A DNA stretch of 39,184 bases from Acidobacteriota bacterium (GCA_009841055.1 VXMN01000086.1:1-39184), one strand, 5' to 3'; shown: positions 9,489 through 20,724, numbered from the stretch's first letter. The notes: generated by a model not told the origin, from the letters alone. Numbers and translations: made by a program.

Positions 9489-9614
9489 CAGCAAGTCCTT
9501 GAGTTGACGGGGCCGGGGGAGACTGATTCTTCAAGTATGAACAGGCTTGAAGATTAGACGGAACGGTGCACGGAGGCAAGACTTTCCTGGCGGGGGGCGA
9601 CTCTCGGCTCCGAA

Positions 9615-9647
9615 AAGCAGCCCCCTTTTGACGAATGGGGGCTGCTT
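9615..9647 (-). terminator. Rho-independent terminator of the FecR/DUF6600 gene
   Basis: A perfect 11-bp inverted repeat (AAGCAGCCCCC / GGGGGCTGCTT) with an 11-base loop lies 28 bp after the stop codon of the FecR-domain gene. On the minus strand the hairpin ends in a T-run (TTTTCG), as expected for an intrinsic terminator of leftward transcription. It separates this gene from the glycoside-hydrolase-like gene downstream. Confidence 0.85.
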
Positions 9648-9675
9648 GTCTGGCGAGCGACTGACCCAATGGGCG

Positions 9676-10135
9676 CTAACGCCTTTGAGACCGGCTTCTG
9701 CCGGAACTGCGGGACGACCGGCTTCGGCTGGACGAGCTGGAACTTGAACTGCTGGAGGATGACACCCTGGAAGAACTTCGGCTGGAGGAGCTGGACCTTG
9801 AGCTGCTGGAGGATGAAACCCTGGAGGAGCTTCGACTTGAGGAACTTGACCTGGAGCGACTGGGAGTCGAAACGCGGGAGGAGCTTCGGCTGGAAGGCCT
9901 GGAGACCGAAGGGGACGGACGGCTGTAGCTGGGGGCGCTGCGAACCCGTGACGAGGACCGGGACGAAGAGGGCTGCGAAGGCGCCGAGACCCGGGAGGAG
10001 CCGCGGCCGGAAGGCCTGGAGACCGAAGGGGACGGACGGCTGGTGCTGGGGGCGCTGCGAACCCGTGACGAGGACCGGGGCGACGAAGGCCGCGAAGGCG
10101 CCGAGACCCGCGAGGAACTTCTGGGCGCAAAGCGT
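9676..10135 (-). repeat. Ser/Arg/Pro low-complexity coding repeat with 117-bp period
   Basis: Within the tail of the FecR/DUF6600 gene, a block of about 70 bp starting near 9894 recurs almost unchanged near 10011, a 117-bp (39-codon) period. It encodes SRVRSAPS(T/Y)SRPSPSVSRPS. The remaining tail is degenerate (SSSRVSS)-type sequence closing in runs of Ser. It is an in-frame expansion-prone region. Confidence 0.8.
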
Positions 10136-12009
10136 GGAGATGGCCGCACCGATGGCGCCGACGGGACCGAAGGGGAAGATTCCGACACCGATTCAGCTTG
10201 GCGCGGAGTCGAACTTCCGGAGGGCGCCCCACCCGGGACCGTGCCTTGGGTGGCGGCGCGGCGGTTGAAACGTCGCCAGCGCTCGAGCGAGCCCGACCGG
10301 CTGCCGCCATCCGGACGGGCAGCCGATGGACGCGGAGGATTTGCGGGCTCTCTCGGGCTTCGATTGACGTTGTTCCGACCGCGAACCGTCGCCGAGTTCG
10401 GTGGAGCACGCAGGCTGCGCCGGTTGGTGGTTCCTGCCGTGGACCTGGTGGCCGTAGTCCGTTGGGGTCTCAAACCCGGCGCCGAACGTCCCGCCTCTGA
10501 CCTGACGGAAGAGCGGGCATTGGTCGGACGAGTGGCTTGGGTGTCGCTTCCCCCCATGGAATCGACGTATCGGACCATCTCCTGGCGTTGCTGGACGAAG
10601 GAGCGACGACTGACGTTGCGTCTCGCTCGGTCGGTCGAATAGAAGCGGGTTCGAATGTTTGAGCCGGGATTCCGGGTCACACGGCGGGTCCTTTGATCGA
10701 GTTGACCCTGACTGGCGCGATCGGGTACGACGGGAATGCGGCCACGCATCAGGCTGGCTCGTCGCACCTCGGTGGCCTGCAGGGCGCGCGCATTCAGAAT
10801 CTGTCCCCGGGAGAAGTGCCGGGCGGCGACCAGGGTGGTGCCATTTCGATGGCGAGCGTTGCGATAGCTGTTGTAGATGTTGATCCGGTTGTTGACCAAA
10901 ACGGTGGAGCCGCCCCTGCTCCGTCCTCGGCCGAAGCGAGAACGACGTCCATACCAGGGATAGTAGGGCTCCCCTGGGGCCAGGGGAATCCAGCCGTAGT
11001 ATCCATACCGCGATCCCAGGCCGATCCCGAGACCGCCGCGGCCGTCAAAGCCGAAAAAGGCTACCAGCGCCGGTCGCCAGCGGTGACGTGAGTAATAGGA
11101 TCCGGGGTACCAGCCCCAACCATAGCGGGCATGGCGGAACCAGCGCCCATAGTGGTAGGGCGCCCAGCCCCAGGGGTCGTGACTGACCCAGGTCCAGCCG
11201 TAGTAGTCCAACCACGACCATCGACCATACCGATAAGGTGCCCAGCCCACGGTGACCGAGGGAAACCAGCAGCGGCCATAGCTGGGAACATAGACCCAAT
11301 CGCCATGGCCGTCCAGGTCCTCAACACCGTAAACGCTGGTGTGAACGTAGCGGTAGGCCTTGGACTTCATGAGTTGCCGGTCCCGGTGTGAGTTCCAGAG
11401 GTCCCAGTCATCCCTGGGGTCGGCCTTGGCCACCTGGAATTCGACGCCCTGGTCTCCTTTGCGGATGATCATGCGTTGACCGGATTTGAGCGTTTCCGTA
11501 CCTTTGGCCGAGGCAACCTCGGCCCGTCCCTTCCGCACTGTGACAATCACCCTGTCCAGCCCGACGACTTCGACCCGATAGCGGCCGTTCTTCTCGGGAC
11601 GAACCGCCGCCAGGGGAGTCTCGACATCGACGTCCGCATCGCCGCCCCTCAATTCGCTGTAGGTGAGGATCCCTCGTTCGAGTTGAAGGCGGAAGGTTCG
11701 ATGGCCCAGGTTGGCCAGTCGGACGGCGGAGAATTCGTTAAGGCGCAGAAAGTTGGAGTAGTCCAGTTGGACTTCGGCACGGGAGGCCGATCCGGCAGTC
11801 AGAATGTCGGCTTCCACCAGCGGCATGTTGACCGTGGCCTGGATCGAATCTCCCGATTCGCCTCGCTGCACGATAACGTCGCCCTTGGCCAGGCTGAGCC
11901 TGGAGACACCCAGCGCCGGACCGGTCTCCTGCGACTGTGCCAGTGCCGAGTGATCGAAAGACATGGCGAAGAGGGGAAACAGAACCAAAATTCCGCGTCG
12001 ACTTGTCAT
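9676..12009 (-). CDS. FecR-domain/DUF6600 protein with Arg/Ser-rich repetitive tail
   Basis: This 777-residue protein starts at ATG with GGGAGG nine bases upstream and has a probable signal peptide (residues 1-25, ending ALAQ). A FecR-like beta domain spans about 35-190 (RLSLAKGDVIVQRG, then VDVETPLAAVRPEKNGRYRVEV). Residues about 238-330 are extremely rich in Trp, Tyr and Gly (WVYVPSYGRCW, VGWAPYRYGRW, DPWGWAPYHYGRW), the DUF6600 pattern common in Acidobacteriota. After a basic linker, the last ~150 residues are almost only Ser, Arg and Pro, with a 39-residue internal repeat. FecR domains usually serve in envelope signalling, but no sigma factor or TonB receptor gene is nearby, so an envelope or matrix role is as likely. 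It is transcribed away from the PQQ gene across a 519-bp gap. Confidence 0.87.
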   Translation of the reverse strand: MTSRRGILVLFPLFAMSFDHSALAQSQETGPALGVSRLSLAKGDVIVQRGESGDSIQATVNMPLVEADILTAGSASRAEVQLDYSNFLRLNEFSAVRLANLGHRTFRLQLERGILTYSELRGGDADVDVETPLAAVRPEKNGRYRVEVVGLDRVIVTVRKGRAEVASAKGTETLKSGQRMIIRKGDQGVEFQVAKADPRDDWDLWNSHRDRQLMKSKAYRYVHTSVYGVEDLDGHGDWVYVPSYGRCWFPSVTVGWAPYRYGRWSWLDYYGWTWVSHDPWGWAPYHYGRWFRHARYGWGWYPGSYYSRHRWRPALVAFFGFDGRGGLGIGLGSRYGYYGWIPLAPGEPYYPWYGRRSRFGRGRSRGGSTVLVNNRINIYNSYRNARHRNGTTLVAARHFSRGQILNARALQATEVRRASLMRGRIPVVPDRASQGQLDQRTRRVTRNPGSNIRTRFYSTDRARRNVSRRSFVQQRQEMVRYVDSMGGSDTQATRPTNARSSVRSEAGRSAPGLRPQRTTATRSTAGTTNRRSLRAPPNSATVRGRNNVNRSPREPANPPRPSAARPDGGSRSGSLERWRRFNRRAATQGTVPGGAPSGSSTPRQAESVSESSPSVPSAPSVRPSPRFAPRSSSRVSAPSRPSSPRSSSRVRSAPSTSRPSPSVSRPSGRGSSRVSAPSQPSSSRSSSRVRSAPSYSRPSPSVSRPSSRSSSRVSTPSRSRSSSSSRSSSRVSSSSSSRSSSSSRSSSRVSSSSSSSSSSSSRSRSSRSSGRSRSQRR

Positions 12010-12528
12010 GGCTGATGACCTCCCGGTCGTAGCTACGGAATGGACTTGCCTGAAGTGGACGGACTCGTCGGAAGGGCCTGCACTCGACCAGTATACCTGG
12101 AGAGAAATGGCGTTTCCACGTCAGGCCCTTCCTGCTTGAGAGATTTCCGGCTCAGATGGCTGGTGGACAAAGACCGGATCGAGTGTTGCGGGTGGGATGC
12201 ATGTGGACGGACGAGGTGTTGCCTGGAAGCACGAGGAATCACTGTCGACAATAGTCTTTATAACCGGCAATTTGAGATACGATAGGCAGATAGCCGGAAT
12301 CTCCGTCGGGAAGGCAGCGATGGCGTGATTGCGGTCGATGGGGCGATTTGAGGGCGACTGGCGCAACCCTGTGTGTGCAAATAAGTTGAATCATCGGGTG
12401 AGTTGGCATAACGTTGCGTTTTGCTTTCAAGGCGGTTCAATCCCATTTTCCTCCCGCGTTTCCGGTTCACGGCAGGAAATTCGGGTTGAGACAGCCCATC
12501 GAGCCGGAAATTCGACAAGGAGCAGATA
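12010..12528. other. 519-bp divergent intergenic region
   Basis: The region separates the FecR/DUF6600 gene (minus) from the PQQ beta-propeller gene (plus) and is locally more AT-rich than its surroundings, notably around 12240-12300 and 12370-12420. Both promoters must lie here. I see no confident -35/-10 pair, operator, RNA gene or short gene. The short open frames in it lack ribosome sites. Confidence 0.5.
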
Positions 12529-13755
12529 ATGAAGTATCCCGCCATCTTTGTATTGTTGCTTTCTCTGGTCCTTTCCCTGTCCGGACTGCCGGCTCAGGAA
12601 GAGGACTGGCCACAATTCAGGGGGCCGGGAGGCCAGGGTCACGCTTCCGCCCGCGGCCTCCCGAAAGAATGGAGTGAAACCAAGAACATCACCTGGAAGG
12701 TTTCCCTTCCGGGAAACGGCTGGTCGTCACCGGTCATTCAGGGCGATAAGATCTGGTTGACCGCCTCGGTGGACGAAGGACGTTCGCTGCGAGCCTTGTG
12801 CGTGAGCCGGAGCGACGGAAAACTGCTCCATGACCTGGAGGTCTTCCGCCAGGAGCAGGTGGGCCGGATCCATACCAAGAACAGCCATGCCTCTCCCACT
12901 CCCATTCTGGAAGGGGACAAGGTCTATGTCCACTTTGGAGCATTCGGCTCGGCCGGCATTCGCAGCGACGGCAGGATCCTTTGGAAACACCGGTTCGATT
13001 ACAATCATCGCCACGGACCGGGCGGTTCTCCGGCCCTGTTCCAGGACGTTCTCATCTACAACTGCGACGGCACCGATGTGCAGTTCGTGGCAGCCCTGGA
13101 CAAGCATACGGGGGAGTTGCGGTGGAAAAAGACTCGCGAGGGCCGGATGGCCTACTCAACGCCCCTGGCCATCGAGGTGCAGGGCAAACCCCAGTTGGTC
13201 AGCGCGGGCGGCGATCGAGTCGTGACCTACCACCCGCTTTCCGGAGAGGAGATCTGGTCGGTGCGTTACGACGGGTTCTCTCTGGTTCCTTGCCCTGTTT
13301 TTGGCCAGGGTCTGGTCTATATCATCTCGGGATACCCGCATCCCGTGCTCTACGCCATCCGCCCCGATGGCCACGGCGACGTGACCGACAGTCACGTGGC
13401 CTGGACCTTGAAGCGAGGAGTGCCGCTGAATCCTTCCCCCCTGCTGGTGGGAGAGGAACTCTACATGGTCAGCGATCGCGGTATTGCATCTTGCGTGGAC
13501 GCCCGGACCGGCAAGCACCACTGGCAGGAAAGGCTGCCGGGAGAGTACTCGGCTTCGCCGGTATATGCCGAAGGGAAAATCTATTTGCTGAACGAATCAG
13601 GAGAGGCCACTGTCCTGGAGGTCGGTAAGGAGTTCAAGAAACTTGCCACCAACCGGTTGCCGGGTCGCACCCTGGCCTCGTTCGCCATGCACGGCCGCGC
13701 CATTTACGTGAGAACCGACAGCCACCTCTATCGGATCGAACGGTCGACCAGTTAG
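12529..13755 (+). CDS. Secreted PQQ-binding-like beta-propeller protein
   Basis: The ATG start is set by AAGGAG seven bases upstream. Residues 1-23 are a signal peptide (FVLLLSLVLSLSGLPAQ). The mature start DWPQFRGPGGQGHA is the signature opening of the PQQ-like/BamB-like propeller proteins abundant in Planctomycetes and Acidobacteriota. Repeated blades follow: WKVSLPGNGWSSPVIQGDKIW, HASPTPILEGDKVYVHFG, ALDKHTGELRWKK, HPLSGEEIWSV and CVDARTGKHHWQERLPG. The 408-residue length suits a seven- or eight-bladed propeller. No dehydrogenase cofactor site is evident, so it is probably a periplasmic binding or scaffold protein rather than a true quinoprotein enzyme. The lyase gene follows 66 bp later. 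Confidence 0.88.
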   Translation: MKYPAIFVLLLSLVLSLSGLPAQEEDWPQFRGPGGQGHASARGLPKEWSETKNITWKVSLPGNGWSSPVIQGDKIWLTASVDEGRSLRALCVSRSDGKLLHDLEVFRQEQVGRIHTKNSHASPTPILEGDKVYVHFGAFGSAGIRSDGRILWKHRFDYNHRHGPGGSPALFQDVLIYNCDGTDVQFVAALDKHTGELRWKKTREGRMAYSTPLAIEVQGKPQLVSAGGDRVVTYHPLSGEEIWSVRYDGFSLVPCPVFGQGLVYIISGYPHPVLYAIRPDGHGDVTDSHVAWTLKRGVPLNPSPLLVGEELYMVSDRGIASCVDARTGKHHWQERLPGEYSASPVYAEGKIYLLNESGEATVLEVGKEFKKLATNRLPGRTLASFAMHGRAIYVRTDSHLYRIERSTS

Positions 13756-13821
13756 ATGGACTTGTAACTTTCGTCACACACCAAGCGGCCCGGAAAGAAG
13801 TTCGGGCTTAGGAGTTTAAGG

Positions 13822-14751
13822 ATGGCCAAGCTCCAGCTGCAAAGACTCGGTGGGGTCTGGTCGGCTACCCCGACGCCGTTTACCAAGGATTTGAAGGTCG
13901 ACACGGCGAGTGTCAAGAATATGGTGGAGCACCATCTGCGTCTGGGAGTTCGGGGACTCTTCCTGGCCGGCACTTGCGGAGAGGGCCCCTGGATGCCGGA
14001 TGTGGAGCGACGGCGACTGGTAAGGGCGGTCCGCAAATATTCTCGAGACCGGTTGATGATCGCGGTGCAGGTCACCGACAACTCGGCCAGTCGCGTGGTC
14101 GCCAACATTCGAGCCGCCAAGGCGGATGGAGCCCAGATTGCCGTGGTCGCCCCGCCGCTCTTTTTTCTCAATGCCAATCCCCAGACATTGACCAACCACT
14201 ACCGCCAGATCCTTCGGGAGAGTGAGTTGCCTATTGGCATCTACGATCGCGGACGCCACAGTTCGGTGGTCATCCCGGAGTCTGTTCTCGCTACCATTTA
14301 CGCCGACCGGCGCGTGATCATGGTCAAGGACAGCTCGTCCGACAATCAGCGACGAGAGATCGCCCTGGCCGCGCGGCGGAAACGCCCCCGGTTGCGGCTG
14401 CTCAACGGTAATGAATTTCAATGTCTGGACTACTTGAGAGCCGGATACGACGGCCTGCTGCTCGGCGGTGGAATCTTCACGGGCTACCTGGTGGCCCAGA
14501 TGATCCAGGCGGTTGCAGCCCACGACTATGCCCGCGCCGAGAGAATACAGACTCGCACGACGCGCATGCTCTACGCGGTTTATGGCGGCGACCGGCTGGC
14601 TTGCTGGCTCTCGGGCCTGAAGCGCCTTCTGATGGAGTTGGGCGTGTTCCGGTACTGGTCCAACTACCTGGGCTATCCTCTGGACCGTGCCTGTGTCCGC
14701 AACATCAAGCGGATCGTCGCCGAGAACCGGGACGTGCTGTTGCCTTCCTGA
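13822..14751 (+). CDS. Dihydrodipicolinate synthase family protein (DapA/NAL-like aldolase)
   Basis: This 309-residue TIM-barrel protein has the class I aldolase features of the DHDPS/N-acetylneuraminate lyase superfamily: GVWSATPTPF at 11-20, AGTCGEGPWM at 49-58 (in place of the usual GTTGE), catalytic-type Tyr141 in IGIYDRG and Schiff-base Lys169 in VIMVKDSSSD. AGGAG lies seven bases before the ATG. The Cys in the GTTGE loop and the non-biosynthetic context argue for a catabolic lyase/aldolase rather than lysine-pathway DapA. It releases or condenses pyruvate or a related keto acid by family rule; the actual substrate is unknown. It lies 66 bp after the propeller gene, with a repeat-containing gap downstream. 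Confidence 0.88.
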   Translation: MAKLQLQRLGGVWSATPTPFTKDLKVDTASVKNMVEHHLRLGVRGLFLAGTCGEGPWMPDVERRRLVRAVRKYSRDRLMIAVQVTDNSASRVVANIRAAKADGAQIAVVAPPLFFLNANPQTLTNHYRQILRESELPIGIYDRGRHSSVVIPESVLATIYADRRVIMVKDSSSDNQRREIALAARRKRPRLRLLNGNEFQCLDYLRAGYDGLLLGGGIFTGYLVAQMIQAVAAHDYARAERIQTRTTRMLYAVYGGDRLACWLSGLKRLLMELGVFRYWSNYLGYPLDRACVRNIKRIVAENRDVLLPS

Positions 14752-14940
14752 TCCGAACCAGGCCGGTTGACGATTGCCCGGTTCCGTTCCGAGATTACCG
14801 CAACCCCGAATCCAATATTCAGATACGGCTATCTCCCCCGTCGATCGTTGCCGTTGCCTGCCTCCATTGGTGGATTCCGATTGAATCGAGCACCAGGGAG
14901 AACGGGCTCGATCCCGACAGGAGGCGGTGGCGGTGAATTC

Positions 14941-14954
14941 GGGAGGCCGGGTTG
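14941..14954 (+). promoter_or_regulatory. Relic Shine-Dalgarno and TTG start of hyuA
   Basis: GGGAGG at 14941-14946 lies five bases before a TTG at 14952. The frame TTG AAT TTC GAG ACG TCC GCT would run straight into hyuA codons (AAC ATC CCT CAG) if the element at 14974-15103 were removed. In the present sequence that frame stops at a TAG at 15012-15014 inside the element. Confidence 0.65.
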
Positions 14955-14971
14955 AATTTCGAGACGTCCGC

Positions 14972-15103
14972 TAGCCCGCATTTCTCACCAGGGGGCGCCC
15001 AGCACCGTGTGTAGGCTGAAGACTCCATACAAAGCGCCGTAAGATGTTAAACACGAAACCTTGACTACCGTAGGCTCAGCGGCCTGGTGAGAAATGCGGG
15101 CTA
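14972..15103. mobile_element. 128-bp MITE-like element with TA duplication
   Basis: The ends are perfect inverted repeats of 19 bp (GCCCGCATTTCTCACCAGG at 14974-14992, its complement at 15083-15101), each bounded by TA (14972-14973 and 15102-15103). The TA dinucleotides look like a target-site duplication, as made by IS630/Tc1-mariner-type transposases. The interior of about 90 bp has no open frame and no similarity I recognise. It is therefore a non-autonomous miniature element, or the end-to-end remnant of a larger one. It separates hyuA from its apparent original start; the present ATG of hyuA (15094) lies in the right repeat. No transposase gene occurs in this window. Confidence 0.75.
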
Positions 15104-17201
15104 ACATCCCTCAGGGCGCCGTACGCATTGGCGCAGACGTTGGTGGCACCTTTACCGATGTGGTGGTATTGGACGGGCAGGGAAATCTATCCACTCACAA
15201 GGTGCCGTCGACTCCTCCGCACTATGAAGAGGCCGTCATCCAGGCCATCGGGGCCTGGCTCGGCTCGACAGCGATTTCCGGCGCTCGCGTGAGGGAAATC
15301 GCCCATGGTACGACGGTAGCCACCAATGCCGTGCTGGAGCGTCGGGGGGCACGAACGGCGCTGGTCACCACCAAGGGGTTCCGGGACGTTCTGGAGTTGA
15401 GGCGGATTCGGGTGCCGGTGCTCTACGACTGGTTCTTCCAAAAGCCGGGGGAACTGGTGGAGCGCTATCTGCGTTTCGAGGTGGACGAACGCATCCTAGC
15501 CGACGGGGACGTTCAGGTAGCCCTGCGGGAGTCGGAACTTTGGGAACTCAAGAAAAAGCTGGAACAAGAGGCGGTGCAATCGGTGGCCGTTTGCTTTCTC
15601 CATGCCTACGCCTACCCTGAACACGAGCAAATGGCAGGTCGGTTCCTGAGGAAGCACCTTCCCCATCTGGCGGTTTCGCTCTCTTCCGAGATACTGCCCG
15701 AGCGCAACGAGTATGAGCGTACCGCCACGGCCGTGGTCAATGCCTACGTTCGCCCGGTGATGCGTGGCTATCTGGGTGCGCTGCGGAGACATCTGCGCCG
15801 GATGGAGATCGAGGCGCCCCTGCTCATCATGCAATCGGCCGGGGGCCTGACGCCCCAGGAAGACGCTGCCATGCGTCCCGTTTTCGTTCTGGAGTCCGGT
15901 CCCGCGGCAGGGGTCCTGGCAGCCGCAACCACCGCAGGCAAGGCAGGTCTGCCCAACCTGATCACCTTCGACATGGGAGGAACCACGGCCAAGGCCTCCA
16001 TGATCGAAGAGGGCCGGCCCGGCTACCATTCCGAATATGAAGTCGGGGCCTCCCTGTCCACCGGCAGCCGGCTCATGGGCGGCAGCGGAGAGCTCATTCG
16101 CGCACCCAGCCTCGACATCGCCGAGGTGGGGGCCGGAGGTGGGAGTATCGCCTACCTGGACCGGGCCGGCGGGCTCCATGTCGGTCCCCAAAGCGCCGGA
16201 GCTGTACCGGGACCTGCCTGCTACCGTCGGGGCGGCAAGGAACCGACAGTTACCGATGCCAACGTGGTCCTGGGTTATATCCGGCCCGGGCCGCTGGCCA
16301 ACGGGGAGGTCCATGTCGACCCGGAGGCTGCGCGGCGAGCCATTCAGGACCGGATTGCCGGCCCCTTGGGAATAGGGCTGCTGGAGGCTGCCGAGGGGAT
16401 TCACCGCATAGCCAACACCCGCATCATGAAAGCCCTGCGTGAGGTCTCGACCGAACGGGGGAGGGACCCCCGCGAGTTTGTGCTGATGGCCTTCGGAGGT
16501 GCGGGTCCGATCCACGCCGCGGGCCTGGCTGAGGAACTTTCGGTTCAAGGGGTCATGGTTCCGGCGCTGCCGGGCTTGTTCAGCGCGCTCGGTCTGCTCT
16601 ACTCCGACGTCGAGCGCCACGGAGTCCGGAGCTGCCTGCTGGCCATTGAAACCGTTCGTCCCCGGGAAATCGAGAAACTGCGAGAGACACTGGAAAACGA
16701 CATGCTGGCCTGGTTCCGGCGAGGGCACTACCCGGCGGAACGAGTTCGGCTCGCCTGGAGTGTCGATATGCGGTTTCGGGGACAGACCTCGGAAATCAGG
16801 GTCCCGCTACCCGGCGGGACACTCACGCCTCGGGATGTCGACACCCTTCGCCAGACCTTTGAGGACGAGCACGAGCGGCTCTACGGACATCGGTCCGCCG
16901 CCGGACACACGGTCGAAGTACTGGCGGTGCGCCTGGTGGGGAAAGCAGTGCGGGACCGGATGGAGGGGGTTCTTGGACCACCTGAGCTGCAGGGTGAGAC
17001 GGCCCCGAGCCGTACCGCCTATTTCGGCTCTCGATGGGGGTCCATTAAAGCCCCCGTGGTCACCCGAACCGCTCTCCGGGAGGTCACCCGGGGCCCCCTG
17101 TTGATCGACGAGTATGACTCGACCGTGGTGGTTCCGCCCGCGACCCGCGTCTGGCTCGACGACCTTCAGAATGTCGTGATGGAAGGAGTCGACTCCCACC
17201 T

Positions 17202-17205
<4 letters not shown>
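15094..17205 (+). CDS. hyuA: Hydantoinase/oxoprolinase subunit A (HyuA)
   Basis: The 703-residue protein is full length for the hydantoinase A/oxoprolinase family. The ATP-binding ASKHA-type fold shows VRIGADVGGTFTDVVVLD at 10-27, HGTTVATNAVLERRGARTALVTT near 71-93, LIMQSAGGL, and ITFDMGGTTAKASM near 290. The enzyme pairs with HyuB to open 5-membered cyclic amides such as hydantoins, 5-oxoproline or N-methylhydantoin in an ATP-dependent way. The usual family start is only two or three residues before IGADVGG. Here the extra MRANIPQGAV derives partly from the terminal repeat of the element at 14972-15103, which also supplies the ATG; the ribosome site (GGTGAG) is weak. Its stop overlaps the start of hyuB by four bases, so they are translationally coupled. 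Confidence 0.92.
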
Positions 17206-18977
<1,772 letters not shown>

Positions 18978-19109
18978 GTTTTCTTGTCCTGTGTTTCAGG
19001 GTTTTCACACTTGGGACCAGCGGTGCGCCGGTCGGAAAACATCGTGCCGTTCCGCTGTCTCCTCGAGTGGATTGGTGAGTGAGGGTGGAGTCAGGGAGGA
19101 GTTGTCGGA

Positions 19110-20705
19110 ATGAGTTGGGATCTGATCCTGCGAGGTGGCGAGGTCCTGGACGGGACGGGGCGACCGCCCTTTCGCGCCGATCTGGCAGTCACGGACGGGC
19201 GGATCTCGGAGGTCGGATCGATCGGTCAGGCTGACGGCGCCGCGGAGTTGAACATTGCCGGGCTGTGGGTATGCCCGGGAATCATCGACATCCACAGCCA
19301 TTCCGACTTCACGCTGATCGTCGATCCCAGGGCCATGAGCTCGGTCATGCAGGGAGTCACCCTGGAAGTGATCGGCAACTGCGGTCACGGCTGCGCCCCC
19401 ATCGTGGATCCCGAGCGAGCCCGGTCGAACATCTATGGCTGCCAGGCTGCCGACGACATCGGTTGGCGCACCATGGCGGGGTACCTGGAACGCCTGGAAG
19501 CAGGGCAACCGGCGGTCAACGTGCTGACGCTGGTGCCGAACGGTCTGCTTCGACTGGCGGCGGTCGAGGACGTCGGCAAGCCCTCCACTCCGGCGGAGTT
19601 GAGCCGCATGAAGCGGTTGCTGTCCCAGTGCCTGGAAGAGGGCGCCTTCGGGCTTTCCACGGGATTGGAGTATGGCCCCGAGAAGGCCTGCCCCGAGGAA
19701 GAAATCGTCGAGCTGTGCCGTCTGGTGGCCGACGCCGGGGGATTCTATGCCACCCACACCCGGAATCGGGCCGGCGAAGTGGAAGAGACTATCGCGGAAG
19801 CCATTCGAACAGGCCGGGCTTCAGGGGCAGCGCTTCAAATCTCCCACATCCAGGTGGTGGCCAGACTGACCGATGATGGACAGCAGGCTTACCGGCAAGC
19901 CCTGGGGATGGTGGATGAAGCCCGCCGGCAGGGTCAGGACGTGGGATTCGACATGCATACCCGCCTGTTCGGGACCACCAATCTGAGAACGGCGCTGCCG
20001 CCCTGGTCGCTGGAAGGAGGCCCGAAGGCCGTCTCGGCGCGTTTGCGGGATTCCGGGGTTCGAAGAGACCTCAAGACCTACCGGAGCCATCTTCGCTCGC
20101 TGGTCCGGGACGACTGGGAGCGAATCGTCATTTTCGAGTCTCAAGCCTACCCGGAGTTTTCCGGAAAGAGTGTCGGCGAGATCGGCCGGCGGATGGGCGT
20201 CGAGCCTCTCGACGCCGTCTATGACCTGTTGCTTGCCGAAGTCGACGATATCCACCGGCTGATGGTGATAGCTTTGACCTACCGGCTGGAAGAGAACGAA
20301 CTGGCATTCGAGCACCCCCATTGCATGGTGGGCTCGGACGCCACCGCCCTGGCCACCGACGGCCCCCTGCGGGACCGATCCTTCCACGGGGCCTACACCT
20401 GGGCCTCCTGGTTCTACCGGCACTTTGTGCGCGATACGGGAAAGCTCCGCCCCGAAGAGGCGATTCGCCGCCTGACGTCCCTTCCGGCCGGCCGCCTGGG
20501 CTTGAAGGACCGTGGCGTCATCGAGAAGGGGGCTTGCGCGGACCTGGCGATATTCGATCCGCGGACCTTCAGCGAGCGGGGCACCACCTGTGAACCCAAC
20601 CGGACCGCCGTCGGCATGACTCACGTGTTTGTGAACGGTGTTCAGGCTGTCAGGGACGGTCGATTGACGGGAGATCGCGGCGGGCGGGTGCTGCGCCGTC
20701 AATAG
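19110..20705 (+). CDS. N-acyl-D-amino-acid deacylase (D-aminoacylase family amidohydrolase)
   Basis: The 531-residue protein has the amidohydrolase start DLILRGGEVLDGTG and the metal motif PGIIDIHSHSD (His62, His64). It has Cys91 in IGNCGHG, the cysteine ligand typical of D-aminoacylases. ATHTRNR and ISHIQ supply further histidines, and MVGSDATAL holds the catalytic-type Asp. A beta-sandwich tail (LKDRGVIEKGACADLAIFDP) completes the fold. The enzyme hydrolyses N-acyl-D-amino acids to D-amino acid and carboxylate in the cytoplasm. It follows hyuAB by 159 bp and precedes the BKACE gene by 19 bp. The subfamily includes dihydroorotase-like members, so the exact acyl donor is open, but the Cys and HxH pattern favours D-aminoacylase. 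Confidence 0.88.
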   Translation: MSWDLILRGGEVLDGTGRPPFRADLAVTDGRISEVGSIGQADGAAELNIAGLWVCPGIIDIHSHSDFTLIVDPRAMSSVMQGVTLEVIGNCGHGCAPIVDPERARSNIYGCQAADDIGWRTMAGYLERLEAGQPAVNVLTLVPNGLLRLAAVEDVGKPSTPAELSRMKRLLSQCLEEGAFGLSTGLEYGPEKACPEEEIVELCRLVADAGGFYATHTRNRAGEVEETIAEAIRTGRASGAALQISHIQVVARLTDDGQQAYRQALGMVDEARRQGQDVGFDMHTRLFGTTNLRTALPPWSLEGGPKAVSARLRDSGVRRDLKTYRSHLRSLVRDDWERIVIFESQAYPEFSGKSVGEIGRRMGVEPLDAVYDLLLAEVDDIHRLMVIALTYRLEENELAFEHPHCMVGSDATALATDGPLRDRSFHGAYTWASWFYRHFVRDTGKLRPEEAIRRLTSLPAGRLGLKDRGVIEKGACADLAIFDPRTFSERGTTCEPNRTAVGMTHVFVNGVQAVRDGRLTGDRGGRVLRRQ

Positions 20706-20724
20706 GGGCCGCCGACAGGCAAGC

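Noticed and set aside
9531-10409. Minus-strand Pro/Ala-rich frame overlapping the FecR tail
   Set aside because: It is an alternative reading of the Ser/Arg repeat, without a start site of its own; repeat DNA is open in several frames.
12200-12420. Promoter boxes in the divergent gap before the PQQ gene
   Set aside because: AT-rich words such as TATAAC are present, but no pair has proper spacing to a -35 element, so no promoter is claimed.
13822-14751. Assigning DapA (lysine biosynthesis) to the DHDPS-family gene
   Set aside because: The GTTGE loop is changed to GTCGE and no lysine or cell-wall gene is nearby, so only a family-level call is justified.
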